A stretch of DNA of 64,000 nt from Schistocerca nitens (Eukaryota; Arthropoda; Insecta; Orthoptera; Acrididae): NCBI RefSeq assembly GCF_023898315.1, contig NC_064614.1, forward strand, positions 75,528,501 through 75,592,500, given 5' to 3'. The position numbers and the translations under genes were made by a program. Positions within the stretch are counted from its first letter, which is position 1. Each line of letters starts with the position of its first letter. The notes under the pieces are model-generated. The model was not told where the DNA came from and made no database searches. It worked only from the letters and a program-made list of their open reading frames with translations. This document shows, one piece after another, positions 22,230-34,134 of the stretch.

Positions 22230-23568
22230 CACTACTGGCCATTACAATTGAGACATCAAGAAGAAATGCAGATGATATACGGGTATTCATTGGACAAATA
22301 TATTATACTGGAACTGACATGTGATTACATTTTCACGCAGTTTGGGTGCATAGATATTGAGAAATCAGCACCCAGAACAACCACCTCTGGCCGTAATAAC
22401 GGCCTTCATACGCCTGGGCAATGAGTCAAACAGAGCTTGGATGGCGTGTACAGGTGCATCTGCCCATGCTGCTTCAACACGTTACCATAGTTAATCAAGA
22501 GTAGTGACTGGAGTATTATTACGCGCCACTTGCTCGGCCACCATTGACAGCCGTTTTCAATTGCTTAGAGACTGGAGAATGTGCTGGCAAGGGCAGCAGT
22601 CGAACATTTTCTGTATACAGAAAGGCCCGTACAGGATCTGCAACATGCAGTCGTGCATTATCCTGCTGAAATGTAGGGTTTCGCAGGGATCCAATGAAGG
22701 GTAGAGCCACGGGTTGTAACACATCTGAAATCTAACGTCCACTGTTTAATGTGCCGTCAATGCGAACAAGAGGTGACCGAGACGTGTAGCCAATGGCACC
22801 CCATGCCATCACGCCGGGTGATAAGCCAGTATGGCGATGACGAATACACGCTTCTAATGTGCGTTCACCGCGATGTCGCCGAACACGGTGCGACCATCAT
22901 GACGCTGTAAACAGAACCTGGATTCACCCGAAAAAATGACGTTTTGCCATTCGTGCACCCAGGTTCGTCGTTGAGTGCACTATCGCAGACGCTCCTGTCT
23001 GTGATGCAGCGTCAATGGTAGCCGCAGCCATGGTCTCCGAGCTGATAGTCCATGCTATTGCAAACGTTGTCGAACGTTTCGTGCAGATGGTTGTTGTATT
23101 CCAAACGTCTCCATATGTTACAGCCATGCGGATAAGATGCGTGTCATCTCGTCTGCTAGTGATACGAGGCCGTTGGGACCCAGCACGGCGTTCCGTATTA
23201 CCCTCCTGAACCCAGCGATTCCACATTATGCTAACAGTCATTGGATCTCGACCAACGCGAGCAGCAATGACGCGATACGGTTAACCGCAAGCGCGATAGG
23301 CTACAATCCGACCGTTATCAATGTCGGAAACGTGATTGTACGCATTTCTCTTCCTTACACGAGGCATCACAACAACGTTTCACCAGGAAATTCCTGAAAA
23401 TTGCTGTTTGTGCATGTCAGCACGTTGTAGGTGTCGCCACCGTCGTCAACCTTATGTGACTGCTCTGAAAAGCTAATCATTTGCATATCACAGCATCTTC
23501 TTGTCGGTTACATTTCGCGTCTGTAGCACGTCATCTTCGTGGTGTAGCAATTTTAATGGCCAGTAGTG
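22230..23568 (-). mobile_element. Tc1-like element, copy 1 (degenerate)
   Basis: Termini cactactggccatt and aatggccagtagtg are inverted. TA flanks both (22228-22229 and 23569-23570). The minus-strand transposase starts at about 23365 (MPRVRKRNAYNHVSD) and continues through MTVSIMWNRWVQEGNTERRAGSQ, but it is broken by stops and frame changes. The DDE half is visible near 22790-22500 only in fragments (GAIGYTSRSPLVRIDG). It belongs to the same family as the copies at 32725 and 52283 and is the most decayed of the three. Confidence 0.88.
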
Positions 23569-23884
23569 TAGCTACTCGTTCATTCTTCTGCTTATAGTCT
23601 GTTGTGTCAGTCACACAGCATGCAACAAGCAAGGTACACACGGCGCGTGGTCAAAGGAAGCTTCGTTCGTCAGCGCCATCTACAATGGCTATGACGCATT
23701 TCCGGACACATATCCATAGGACCTGCAGTTTATCGGTTGCATTAATGGTTGATTGAAGTGGTTTGATTTGATATTCACCGAGGATGAAAAACTAACCAAC
23801 AGTTCTCGCTACTGCATGCGTCATCCTGTAACATTTTCCCACTGTGAAACCAACTACACATTTATAAACACTCTTTCCGTTCCC

Positions 23885-25008
23885 CACCAGAGAGATATGA
23901 AATCTTGATGCAGGAATTTTAGAACATGTTTTTTGCTCGCGTATCATGTCATATCTGGAAACCCAGAATCTACTCTGTATGAATCAACATGGATTCCGGA
24001 AACAGGGATCGTGTGAGACCCAACTCGCTTTATTTGTTCATGAGACCCAGAAAATATTAGATACAGGTTCCCAGGTAGATGCCATTTTCCGGAAGGCGTT
24101 CGATACAGTACCGCACTGTCGGCTGATAAACAAAGTAAGAGCCTACGGAATATCTGACCAGCTGTGTGGCTGGATTGAGGATGATGCTGTAGTATACAGA
24201 GAGGTTGCAGCATTAGAAAATTGCTGTGAAATGCAGTAAGATCTGCAGCGGATAGGCACTTGGTGCAGGGAGTGGCAACTGACCCTTAACATAGACAAAT
24301 GTAATGCACTGCGAACACATAGAAAGAAGGATCCTTTATTGTATTATTATATGATAGCGGAACAAACACTGGTAGCAGTTACTTCTGTAAAATACCTGGG
24401 AGGATGCGAACGGAACAATTTGAAGTGGAGTGTTCATATAAAATTACTTGTTGGTAAGGCGGGTGCCTGGTTGAGATTCATTGGGAGAGTCCTTAGAAAA
24501 TGTAGTCCATCAACAAAGGAGGTGGCTTACAAACCACTCGTTCGACCTGTACTTGAGTATTGCTCATCAGTGTGGGATCCGTACCAGGTCGGGTTGACAG
24601 AGGAGATAGAGAAGATCCAAAGAATAGCGGCTGGTTTCGTCACAGTGTAATTTGGTAACCGTGATAGCGTTACGGAGATGTTTAGCATACTCAAGTGGCA
24701 GACTCTGCAAGAGAGGCGCTCGGCATCACGGTATAGCTTGCTGTCCAGGTTTCGAGTGGGTGCGTTTCTGGTTGAGATATCGAATATATTGCTTCCCCCT
24801 ACTTATACCTCCCGAGAAGATCACGAATGTAAAATTAGAGAGATTCGAGCGCGCACGGAGGCTTTCCGGCAGTCGTTCTTCCCGCGAACCATACGCGACT
24901 GGAACAGGAAAGGGAGGTAATGACAGTGGCACGTAAAGTGCCCTCCGCCACACAGCGTTGGGTGGCTTGATGATTATAAATGTAGATGTAGATGTAGTTC
25001 AGGATTTT
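23885..25008 (+). pseudogene. Jockey/CR1-like LINE, internally deleted
   Basis: Plus strand: NQHGFRKQGSCETQLAL (about 23977), FRKAFDTVPHCRLINK, AYGISDQLCGWIE, then a jump directly to DDAVVYREV, so the part with GVPQGS and FA is deleted. It continues with LTLNIDKCNAL, VKYLGGC, RPVLEYCSSVWDP, and a C-terminus up to about 24920 (IREIRARTEAF). The 3' end is the repeat tgtagatgtagatgtag at 24992-25007. Sister to the minus copy at 13498-14650. Confidence 0.87.
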
Positions 25009-25690
25009 TCCTATATGCATTCCTGACATTAATTTTAATTTGTGCATTAGATTATTGTAAAGCCATTGCTGCCGCTTACCTAGGTTGCATCGTATGTCTG
25101 CAGAACTCTCGACTGAGTGGTCTGTGCAGTAGGTCATGGAGCAGAACTGTCTTCTCGGGTTCCAGTGTTAGACACTGCTGTCTAGTGCGCTCTGACGGTG
25201 GAACGGCATACTTGAGTATCCGGTAATTGACGCTTCATCAGTTACAGAGGTCTCTCTGAAGGCAACTTGACGTCGAACGCGTCACTGGAAATGTTGGTCG
25301 AGAATCGCAGCGAATTCTTGTTAACCCACGGAGGAGCTGTTTGATGACCGTCGCAGCATTCCGGAGACGGCAATATTGGTAGAAGTGTTCGGGGATCTAC
25401 TCTAAGCCACATCTGTTGCGCTCCTCCAGTTACGATGACGTCCTTAAAAAGCACCAGGGTGTGTCAAGTTGGGTAAAGGAAATTGAGTGAATCCTTCCGA
25501 GGATCTGACGAACGAGAACTTAGTATCATCCTTCCCAGAATGAGGTTCTCCTTATCCATTGACCCGGATCAATCCGAGCTGCTGCTTGGACACAGCACTA
25601 GGTAGGATTGGAATAATCCAAAGAGGATAACGCAGCAGCTAAATATTAATACTACAGCATAATCAGTACGTGAGTTTGCCACTTTAATAC
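25009..25690. other. Anonymous sequence
   Basis: No recognisable gene or repeat. A 70-codon minus frame (25242-25454) shows no motif. Confidence 0.35.
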
Positions 25691-28150
25691 TTTTTTTTTT
25701 TTTTTTTTTTTTTGGTCATCAGTCTACTGACTGGTTTGATGTGGCCCGCCACGAATTCCTTTCCTGTGCTAACTTCTTCATCTCAGAGTAGCACTTGCAA
25801 CCTACGTCCTCAATTATTTGCTTGACGTATTCCAATCTCTGTCTTCCTCTACAGTTTTTGCCCTCTACAGCTCCCTCTAGTACCATGGAAGTCATTCCCT
25901 CATGTCTTAGCAGATGTCTTATCATCCTGTCCCTTCTCCTTATCAGTGTTTTCCACATATTCCTTTCCTCTCCGATTCTGCGTAGAACCTCCTCATTCCT
26001 TACCTTATCAGTCCACCTAATTTTCAACATTCGTCTATAGCACCACATCTCAAATGCTTCGATTCTCTTCTGTTCCGGTTTTCCCACAGTCCATGTTTCA
26101 CTGCCATACAGTGCTGTACTCCAGACGTACATCCTCAGAAATTTCTTCCTCAAATTAAGGCTGGTATTTGATATTAGTAGACTTCTCTTGGCCAGAAATG
26201 CCTTTTTTGCCATAGCGAGTCTGCTTTTGATGTCCTCCTTGCTCCGTCCGTCATTGGTTATTTTACTGCCTAGGTAGCAGAATTCCTTAACTTCATTGAA
26301 TTCGTGACCATCAATCCTGATGTTAAGTTTCTCGCTGTTCTCATTTCTACTACTTCTCATCACCTTCGTATTTCTCCGATTTACTCTCAAACCATACTGT
26401 GTACTCATTAGACTGTTCATTCCGTTCAGCAGATCATTTAATTCTTCTTCACTTTCACTCAGGATAGCAATATCATCAGCGAATCGTATCATTGATATCC
26501 TTTCACCTTGTATTTTAATTCCACTCCTGAACCTTTCTTTTATTTCCATCATTGCTTCCTCGATGTACAGATTGAAGAGTAGGGGCGAAAGGCTACAGCC
26601 TTGTCTTACACCCTTCTTAATACGAGCACTTCGTTCTTGATCGTCCACTCTTATTATTCCCTCTTGGTTGTTGTACATATTGTATATGACCCGTCTCTCC
26701 CTATAGCTTACCCCTACTTTTTTCAGAAACTCGAACAGCTTGCATCATTTTATATTGTCGAACGCTTTTTCCAGGTCGACAAATCCTATGAAAGTGTCTT
26801 GATTTTTCTTTAGCCTTGCTGCCATTATTAGCCGTAACGTCAGAATTGCCTCTCTCGTCCCTTTACTTTTCCTAAAGCCAAACTGATCGTCACCTAGCGC
26901 ACTCTCAATTTTCTTTTCCATTCTTCTCTTGCCGTCTTCGGAATTGTGTGGATGATGCTTTTCCGAAAGTCAGATGGTATGTCGCCAGACTCATATATTC
27001 TACACACCAACGTGAATAGTCATTTTGTTGCCACTTCCCCCAATGATTTTAGAAATTCTGATGGAATGTTATCTATCCATTCTGCCTTATTTGACCGTAA
27101 GTCCTCCAAAGCTCTTTTAAATTCCGATTCTAATACTGGATCCCCTACCTCTTCTAAATCGACCCCTGTTTCTTCTTCTATCACATCAGACAAATCTTCA
27201 CCCTCATAGAGGCTTTCAATGTATTCTTTCCACCTATCTGCTCTCTCCTCTGCATTTAACAGTGGATTTCCCGTTGCACTCTAAATGTTACCACCGTTGC
27301 TTTTAATGTCACCAAAGGTTGTTTTGACTTTCCTGTATGCTGAGTCTGTCGTTTCGACAATCATATCTTTTTCGATGTCTTCACATTTTTCCTGCAGCCA
27401 TTTCGTCTTAGCTTCCCTGCACTTCCTATTTATTTCATTCCTCAGCGACTTGTATTTATGTATTCCTGATTTTCCCAGAACATGTTTGTACTTCCTCCTT
27501 TCATCAATCAACTGAAGTATTTCTTCTGTTACCAATGGTTTCTTCGCAGCTAGCTTCTTTGTACCTATGTTTTCCTTCCCAACTTCTGTGATGGCGCTTT
27601 TTAGAGATGTCCATTCCTCTTCAACTGTACTGCCTACTGCGCTAATCCTTATTGCTGTATCTATAGCGTTAGAGAACTTCAAACGTATCTCGTCATTCCT
27701 TAGTACTTCCGTATCCCAACTCTTTGCGTATTGATTCTTCCTGACTATTGTCTTGAACTTCAGCCTACTCTTCATCACTACTATATTGTGATCTGAGTCT
27801 ATATCTGCTCCTGGGTACGCCTTACAATCCAGTATCTGATTTCGGAATCTCTGTCTGACCATGATGTAATCTAATTGAAATCTTCCCGTATCTCCCGGCC
27901 TTTTCCAAGTATACCTCCTCCTCTTGTGATTCTTGAACAGGGTATTCGCTATTACCAGCTGAAACTTGTTACAGAACTCAATTAGTCTTTCTCCTCTTTC
28001 ATTCCTTGTTCCAAGCCCACATTCTCCTGTAACCTTTTCTTCTACTCCTTCCCCTACAACTGCATTCCAGTCGCCCATGACTGTTAGATTTTCGTCCCCC
28101 TTTACATACTGCATTACCCTTTCAATATCCTCATACACTTTTATACTTAA
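25691..28150 (-). mobile_element. RTE-1 non-LTR retrotransposon, 5'-truncated
   Basis: A T-run at 25691-25713 is the poly(A) tail read on the minus strand. The element runs to about 28150, where the endonuclease is cut off. It belongs to the RTE clade, whose single ORF carries an APE-type endonuclease followed by RT. The tail distinguishes it from RTE-2 (CAA repeats). Confidence 0.9.
25719..28138 (-). pseudogene. RTE-1 endonuclease-reverse transcriptase
   Basis: Endonuclease part (28138-27281, 285 codons): VMGDWNAVVG, RFQLDYIMV and DSDHNIVV, the APE metal/catalytic blocks. The N-terminal block is missing. A stop (about 27278) and further breaks lie in the linker and RT fingers. From 26678 a clean 319-codon frame follows: RQGCSLSPLLFNLYIEE, IRFADDIAIL (catalytic ADD), EFCYLGSKIT, YGSETWTVG and a C-terminal EAFEMWCYRRMLKI region. 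It ends at 25719, just before the tail. The long intact 3' half suggests a fairly recent insertion. Confidence 0.9.
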
Positions 28151-28594
28151 TAGTGTTCAATCCATTCCGTATAATCACTATCTGCGTTCGAAGAAAACTC
28201 GCTCCCGGACAATAGATGCTGTCATTCACATCAATAATTTTTTGTACAGGGGGATTATAATTAAAGTTAAACTTTTAAAACACTGAGTAAATAACACCAC
28301 TGGTCAGAATGACGTCAAATTGCAACGGAATATTATCGGAGAAGGGGGAAAACGTATGACAGAAGAAAAATAGATAGTTAAAAAGGTAGCAATAGAAGGC
28401 GCTGTAAGCATCAGAATTTAATAATGGTCGACTACAAACGACAAACGACGAATCACACAACAAAGCCTAAGGTGTACGTTTGACATTAAACGAACTGTAC
28501 TACTCAGTGTGCATGGGTGTTCATGTGTGATACTGTTAGTTACGTAAGCCCATCTCCCACGACAAAGTTGAATCGCATCGGATGGGAAAAATTG

Positions 28595-28741
28595 GTTTTT
28601 AACTGTCCGGAGGCCGAAACCCGCATAAGAAGTATCACTCACATCGTTTTTTAATCATCCCGAGGCCAAAAACCGCATAAAAAGCATAAATCACATTGGT
28701 GTTTAACTGTCCTAAGGCCAAAAACAGCATAAAAAGCATCT
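28595..28741. repeat. Three tandem units of about 50 bases
   Basis: A unit of the form ttttaactgtccggaggcc...ccgcataaraagyat occurs three times with divergence. It lies between the left TIR and the transposase. It is a candidate subterminal repeat where a transposase could bind, which is inference. Confidence 0.65.
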
Positions 28742-28799
28742 ATCGGTCTCAAATCTGATCATTGATTGCCGTGTGACTGGCACAAAACATGTTCAACAT

Positions 28800-29800
28800 G
28801 CTGTCCACCGTTTTCTACAACAAGTTAAAATCGAGAAACAGCATGTTCCACAACTGATAGAAGTGTTTCAGAGGTCATGTTCAGACTGCGTGCCTTCAGT
28901 GCAGCTACGTCTGCAATCGGAACACTGCACACAGCATCTTTCAGATAGCCCCACAGCCAGAAGTCAAACGGATTAAGCTCAGGTTATCGGGACGGCCAGG
29001 CTGTAGCGAAATGCCGGCTGATAATGCTAACATTTCCGAAATGGCACTTCAGCAGCTGTTTAACTGGATTTTCAATGTGTGGAGGTGCGCCATCTTGCAT
29101 AAAAATGATCTCATCCACACTGCTGGAGAGCTGGAATGACGTGGTTGCGCAAAAGACACTCACAGCGCTTACCAGTGACGGTACAGGCAAGCACAGGAAG
29201 CACCTAACTCTTAGAAAAAATATAGCCGTATGATAATTGATACCGTAAACCCGCACCGTACAGTGACCTTTTCAGGATGAAGTGGTACTCGTTCATATGT
29301 GTGTGGATTTTCCGTTGCCCATATTCGACAGTTCTGTGTATTGACATATCCTGTCAGATGGACGTGTGCTTCGTCTGTCCACAAAATCTTCCACAGCCAA
29401 TCATTGTACACTTCCATTCAAGCAAGAAATTCTAAAGCAAAGGACTCTCTTGCTGGCAGGTCAACAGGATGCAACTCGGGCACATGGGTAATTTTGAATG
29501 GATAGCAAAGAAATGTGTTTCGTAGCATTTTACGCACCGTGCTCACGGGTATGTCCAATGTTCGGGCAGCTATCTGTGCACTACACGTTTGCACACCACC
29601 ACTCGTCTCCTCCTGCGTTGCTGTGGCCACTGCTTCCACTGACTTCGAATCAATTCGTTTCCTCCCTGTGCCAGGTTGCGCACAAAAAGACCCCGTCTTT
29701 TCGAATTTCCGAATCATTTTCTCCAGACCCACGGCATTTATCGGACCATCGCCTTTTTTCAAACCCTTCAGTGTCCGGAAGTTCTGCTGAGCGACGTGTG
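28800..29800 (-). pseudogene. DDE transposase of the 28247-30138 element
   Basis: From about 29790 down: GLEKMIRKFEKTGSFC, ARTLDIPVSTVRKMLR (HTH), a stop, then KILWTDEAHVHLTG with the first aspartate and CRIWATENPHTYE. Next comes IIFMQDGAPPHIE with the second. The third should follow about 37 residues on, at a SR-PELNPFDFWLWG-like site (about 28985-28950), where the D reads E in my hand translation. Stops separate the blocks, so it is not functional. Confidence 0.82.
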
Positions 29801-30301
29801 CCTAGTCATCATTATTGTAATACAGCTTTACAAGCAGAGCGCGAACCTGCATTGAGACAGGCATGGCAAACGTCGCAGACGCGAAAGCAGGAAATTCCGT
29901 ATACCCGGCGTGTTTATACCAACTTAAATGGGTCGTGCGCATGACAGGTGTTTTCATTTACGTATTCTGACACATACAGCGCCATCTATTGCTCAATTTT
30001 CACACAATTTTGTTTCCTTCTGCCACACGTTTTTCGCCCCTTTCTCCGATAATATTCCGTTGCAATTTGACGTCATTCCGACCAGTCGTGTTATTTCTAC
30101 AGCGTTTTGAAAGTTTAGCTTTAATTATAATCACCCTTTATAACCAATCTCTGTGTTCTGCTGCAGCTTTTACTAACTTGCTCGAGAAGCATCCCTCCAT
30201 ATCTTAAGACATGTCCAATACAGTGTACTGGCTTCCATTAGTCAATAACTTTTCGAGCCAATCGTGTATTAGCGAAGATACTCCTCAAGATCATTTGTTT
30301 A

Positions 30302-30506
30302 GTCCGCAGCTCGTGGTCGTGCGGTAGCGTTCTCGCTTCCCACGCCCGGGTTCCCGGGTTCGATTCCCGGCGGGGTCAGGGACTTTTCTCTGCCTCGTGA
30401 TGACTGGGTGTTGTGTGACGTAGTTAGGTTTAAGTAGTTCTAAGTTCTAGGGGACTGATGACCAAGGATGTTAAGTCCCATAGTGCTCAGAGCCATTTGA
30501 ACCATA
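30302..30506 (+). mobile_element. SINE-G, glycine-tRNA-like head
   Basis: The head tcgtggtcgtgcggtagcg, ttctcgcttcccacgcccg, ggttcgattcccgg resembles a tRNA-Gly with CCC in the anticodon position. It then joins the common SINE tail (taggtttaagtagttc, gtgctcagagcc). Flanks atcatttgttta / atcatatgttta (30290-30301 and 30507-30518) form a 12-base duplication with one mismatch. The same subfamily recurs at 40981. Confidence 0.9.
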
Positions 30507-30594
30507 ATCATATGTTTATTAATAGCCGACGGTATAGTACGGTGTCACACGCCTCTCGAAAATGTAGCAAAGCTGAGTGAAATTGTTGACTGCT

Positions 30595-32100
30595 TGTCTA
30601 GATGTTGGACAAAGTTATGGAAACACCGCGAGAATTGCATGCTTGGTCCCAAATACTGGTGCTAGCCAAGCCTGCATGTTGTGCTGTCGCATTTGACCAC
30701 GAACAACACCTGTGCATTATCATCAATAAGTTGCAACTGTCAGTTGTGGTCAGAATAGTGTTCTGTGCAATTGCGAGTTCGTTATGTTGGACTTAATTCA
30801 GTTCGAACGTGAGCAAATTGTTGGTGCTCGTATAAGGGTGCTTCCTGAACTACTGTGTCAGAGGCGTTCGTTGTTTGAAGAGGCGTCATATCGAAGATTT
30901 ATACCACATACAAGAAAAGCTGAGAAACATCTTCCGCTAAGTTAAAACGCGTGCGAAATTATCTGAGAAATCGTGAAAGTCAGTCACTAAAGACCATCAC
31001 TCATTAGGGATACAAATGCCCCTAACAGAAAAAGGAGGTACCGAAGTCTTAAAACCTGGATTGTGGAGCAGTGGAAAAAAACTCATTTGGTCGGACGAGT
31101 CTCGTTTCACACCGATTCCAAATTACAGTTCGAGTTTACGTCTCAAGAGAGTAACACGGCGGGACTTCTCTCACAACTTGGGCAGCCACGCTATGATATT
31201 TTATGGGACTGAAGGCTACTCGGCAAGGCCGTATTACTGCCAAGGATTGTATGACATTTTTGGATGATCGGATTCATCCCATGGTACTGTAGTGGACTGG
31301 CCAGACAGCCAATCCATTATGACCGGTAGCCGAAAGGCACGCGTTAAGCTCACGCAGGCTGGCGTGAGGTCTGGAACATTGCAAGGAAATGAGAACTTAG
31401 AAAAACGGACGCAGTTGCTGTAATACTTAACTTTAATCCACAATTGGTGACCATCTCTCTTGACTGTACATAATTTCCATCTCAATATAAACTGGCAATG
31501 GCGCCTTGCTAGGTCGTAGCAAATGACGTAGCTGAAGGCTATGCTAACTATCGTCTCGGCAAATGAGAGCCTATTTGTCAGTGTAGCATCGCTAGCAAAG
31601 TCGGCTGTACAACTGGGGCGAGTGCCAGGACGTCTCTCTAGACCTGCCGTGTGGTGGCGCTCGGTCTGCAATCACTGACAGTGGCAACACGCGGGTCCGA
31701 CGTATACTAGCGGACCGCGGCCGATTTAAAGGCTACCACCTAGCAAGTGTGGTTTCTGGTGGTGACACCACAGGTACAACGCTTGTTGCCCAGTGATAAT
31801 GCTGTTTTTCAGCAGGACATGACTCCTGTTCACACAGCTCGCATCGCCCAAGGCTGGTTTTGTGAGCAAGAGGGTGAATTGTCTCAAATCCGCTCACCAC
31901 AGTTAGCAGATCCCAATGTTATTTAGTTCTTCTGGTCTACTTTAGAGAGGGGGCTGCTAACCAGCTATCCACCTCCATCATCATTACCTGAACTTACAAC
32001 TCTTTGGAAACAATACAGGACCACTAATTCTCTATTCCGAGACAAGTGGAAGATGTTATAAAAGCCAAGGTGCCTCCTGCACCATATTAAGCAAGGTAAT
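30595..32100 (+). pseudogene. Tc1/mariner-superfamily element split by a solo LTR
   Basis: Starts near tgttggacaaagttatgg, a Tc1-type end. Transposase blocks: KKLIWSDESRFT with the first aspartate (about 31078-31115), and after the LTR FQQDMTPVHTARIA with the second (about 31811-31850), then SPQLADPNVI, where SPDLNxIE is expected. Several stops are present. I could not find the matching right TIR, so the right limit is approximate. Confidence 0.6.
31288..31772. mobile_element. Solo LTR (485 bases)
   Basis: Begins tgtagtggactggcc and ends ggtgacaccaca, so TG...CA. It is flanked by a perfect 5-base duplication, ggtac (31283-31287 and 31773-31777). No internal retroviral-like genes are present, so it is a solo LTR left by recombination of an LTR retrotransposon. 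Both strands read TG...CA, so I do not assign orientation. It disrupts the DDE element, and removing it restores the flow of that transposase. Confidence 0.8.
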
Positions 32101-32289
32101 GTGTTTGTTTTGTATTTCTTGTTTTCATTAATTTTCTTCAATACCTACTCACACTTTGTTAGAACTATCTTCCCCCCTCCCCCGCGGAACCTCACATTGT
32201 TTGAACTTAAAATATGCTCTATGGCCCTGCAGCTAGAAGTCAGCGATGTTGGTCTGAAATTCTGTCTAACTGATCTTTTACCTATTTTG

Positions 32290-32722
32290 TAAACAGAAGA
32301 GACCCGCGCCCTTTCTTCACTCCCGCGGGACTATTAGCTGCCCAAGAGAATCTCAATAAATAAGATCTGGAAAAGAGCGAGTCGTAATGAAACGAATTAC
32401 CAAGGGCTGCCACAAGGATTAATCTATCGTCGCATTTTCTGGGAGATTCCTATTGAACCCCTCTTGTACTTAACAGACGGGCATAATAGGACAGATGGAG
32501 TTGTCATGAATGCAGATGATGTACTGGTACTGGATTTGCAAACAACAGAGCCCAGCTAGAAGAGAAACCCAGCGGAGCACATTATGACACCAAAGTGTGT
32601 TGTAGCAATAATAAATTTGGGGACACAAACATGAAACGAACAATCGTGACACGATATTTTTGGGTACAGATGTCAAATGAAATTTCCATGAACACATAAA
32701 GTTGACAACACAAACTGAAAAG
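32290..32722 (+). pseudogene. R1-like LINE reverse transcriptase fragment
   Basis: Plus frames near 32390-32550: RITKGC then a frameshift to QGLIYRRIFWEIPIEPLLY, followed by DGVVMNADDVLVLDLQ. This resembles the R1-group palm (GCPQGSxxGPxFW...YADDxLxLV), with YADD changed to NADD. The element is cut at 32724 by a Tc1 copy. Sequence after it (34135 on) may be its continuation but is not clearly coding. Confidence 0.5.
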
Positions 32723-32724
32723 TA

Positions 32725-34132
32725 CAGTACTGGCCATTAAAAATTGCTACACCACGAAGATGACGTGCTTCAGACGCGAAATTTTACCGACAGGAAGAAG
32801 ATGCTGTGATATGCAAACGATTAGCTTTTCAGAGCAATCACACAAGGTTGGCGTCGGTGGCGTCACCTACAACGTGCTGACATGAGGAAAGTTTCTAACC
32901 GATTTCTCATATACAAACAGCAGTTGACCGGCGTTTCCTCGTGGAGCGTTGTTGTAATGCCTCGTGTAAGGAGGAGAAATGCGTACCATTAAGTTTCCGA
33001 CTTTGATAAAGGTCAGATTGTAGCCTGTCGCGCTTGCGGTTTATCGTATCGCGACATTGCTGCTCGCTTTGGTCGAGATCCAATGATTGTTAGCAGAATA
33101 TGGAGTCGGTGGGTTCAGGAGGGTAATACGGAACGCCGTGCTGGATCCCAACGGCCTCGTATCACGAGCAGTCGAGATGACAAGCATCTTATCCGCATGG
33201 CTGTAACGGATCGTGCAGCCACGTCTCGAATCCTGAGTCAACAGATGGGGACGTTTGCAAGACAACAACCATCGGCACGAACAGTTCGACGACGTTTGCA
33301 GCAGCATGGACTATCAGCTCGGAGACCGTGGCTGCGGTTACCCTTGACGCTGCATCACAGGCAGGAGCGCCTGCGATGGTATACTCAGCGACGAACCTGG
33401 GTGCACGAACCTGGGTGCAAAACGTCATTTTTTCGGTTGAATCCAGGTTCTGTTTACAGCATCATAATGGTCGCATTCGTGTTTGGTGACATCGCTGTGA
33501 ACGCACATTAGAAGCGTGTATTCGTCATCGCCATACTGGCATATCACCCGGCGTGATGGTATCGGGTGCCATTGGTTACACGTCTCGGTCACCTCTTGTT
33601 CGCATTGACGGCACTTTGAACAGTGGACGTTACATTTCAGATATGTTACGACCCGTGGCTCTACCCTTCAATCGATCCCTGCGAAACCCTACATTTCAGC
33701 AGGATAATGCACGACCGCATGTTGGAAGTCCTGTACGGGCCTTTCTGGATACAGAAAATGTTCGACTGCTGCCCTGGCCAACACATTCTCCAGATCTCTC
33801 ACCAACTGAGAACGTCTGGTCAATGGTGGCCGAGCAATTGGCTCGTCACAATACGCCAGTAACTACTCTTGATGAACTGTGGTATCGTGTTGAAGCTGCA
33901 TGGGCAGCTGTACCTGTACACGCCATCCAAGCTCTGACTCAATTCCCAGGCGTATCAAGTTCTTTATTACGGCCAGAGGTGGTTGTTCTGGGTACTGGAT
34001 CTCAGGATCTATGCACCCAAATTGCGTGCAAATGTAATCACATGCTAGTGCTAGTATAATATATTAGTCCAATGAATACCCGTTTATCATTTGCATTTCT
34101 TCTTTGTGTAGCAATTTTAATGGCCAGTAGTG
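32725..34132 (+). mobile_element. Tc1-like element, copy 2
   Basis: Termini cagtactggccatt and aatggccagtagtg. TA flanks at 32723-32724 and 34133-34134. It belongs to the same family as 22230 and 52283, and is the copy with the longest surviving coding frames. It is inserted in an R1-like LINE remnant. Confidence 0.92.
32957..34059 (+). pseudogene. Tc1 transposase (DD34E), three breaks
   Basis: The start MPRVRRRNAYH is followed by a stop at about codon 12. It resumes with the HTH (GLSYRDIAARFGRDP) and SRIWSRWVQEGNTERRAGS, then RTVRRRLQQHGLSARR. A frame change precedes the first catalytic aspartate (FSDESRF-like, read here as FFRLNPGSV). The second frame (33553-34059) holds GAIGYTSRSPLVRIDG, FQQDNARPHVG with the second aspartate and SPDLSPTENVW with the final E, 34 residues after it. 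Both of the last two catalytic positions are intact. Confidence 0.92.
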
Positions 34133-34134
34133 TA

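Larger units (their letters stand above)
28247..30138 (-). mobile_element. IS630/Tc1-mariner-type element with TIRs of about 170 bases
   Basis: TA flanks both ends (28245-28246 and 30139-30140). The left end starts caggggga and reads on into gattataattaaagttaaac. The right end is its inverse (...gtttagctttaattataatc). Shared inner words (gacgtcaaattgcaacgg; aatattatcggagaa; agcaatagawggcgctgta) extend the TIR to about 28418 and 29968. This is unusually long for the superfamily. It abuts RTE-1 within about 100 bases. Confidence 0.85.
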
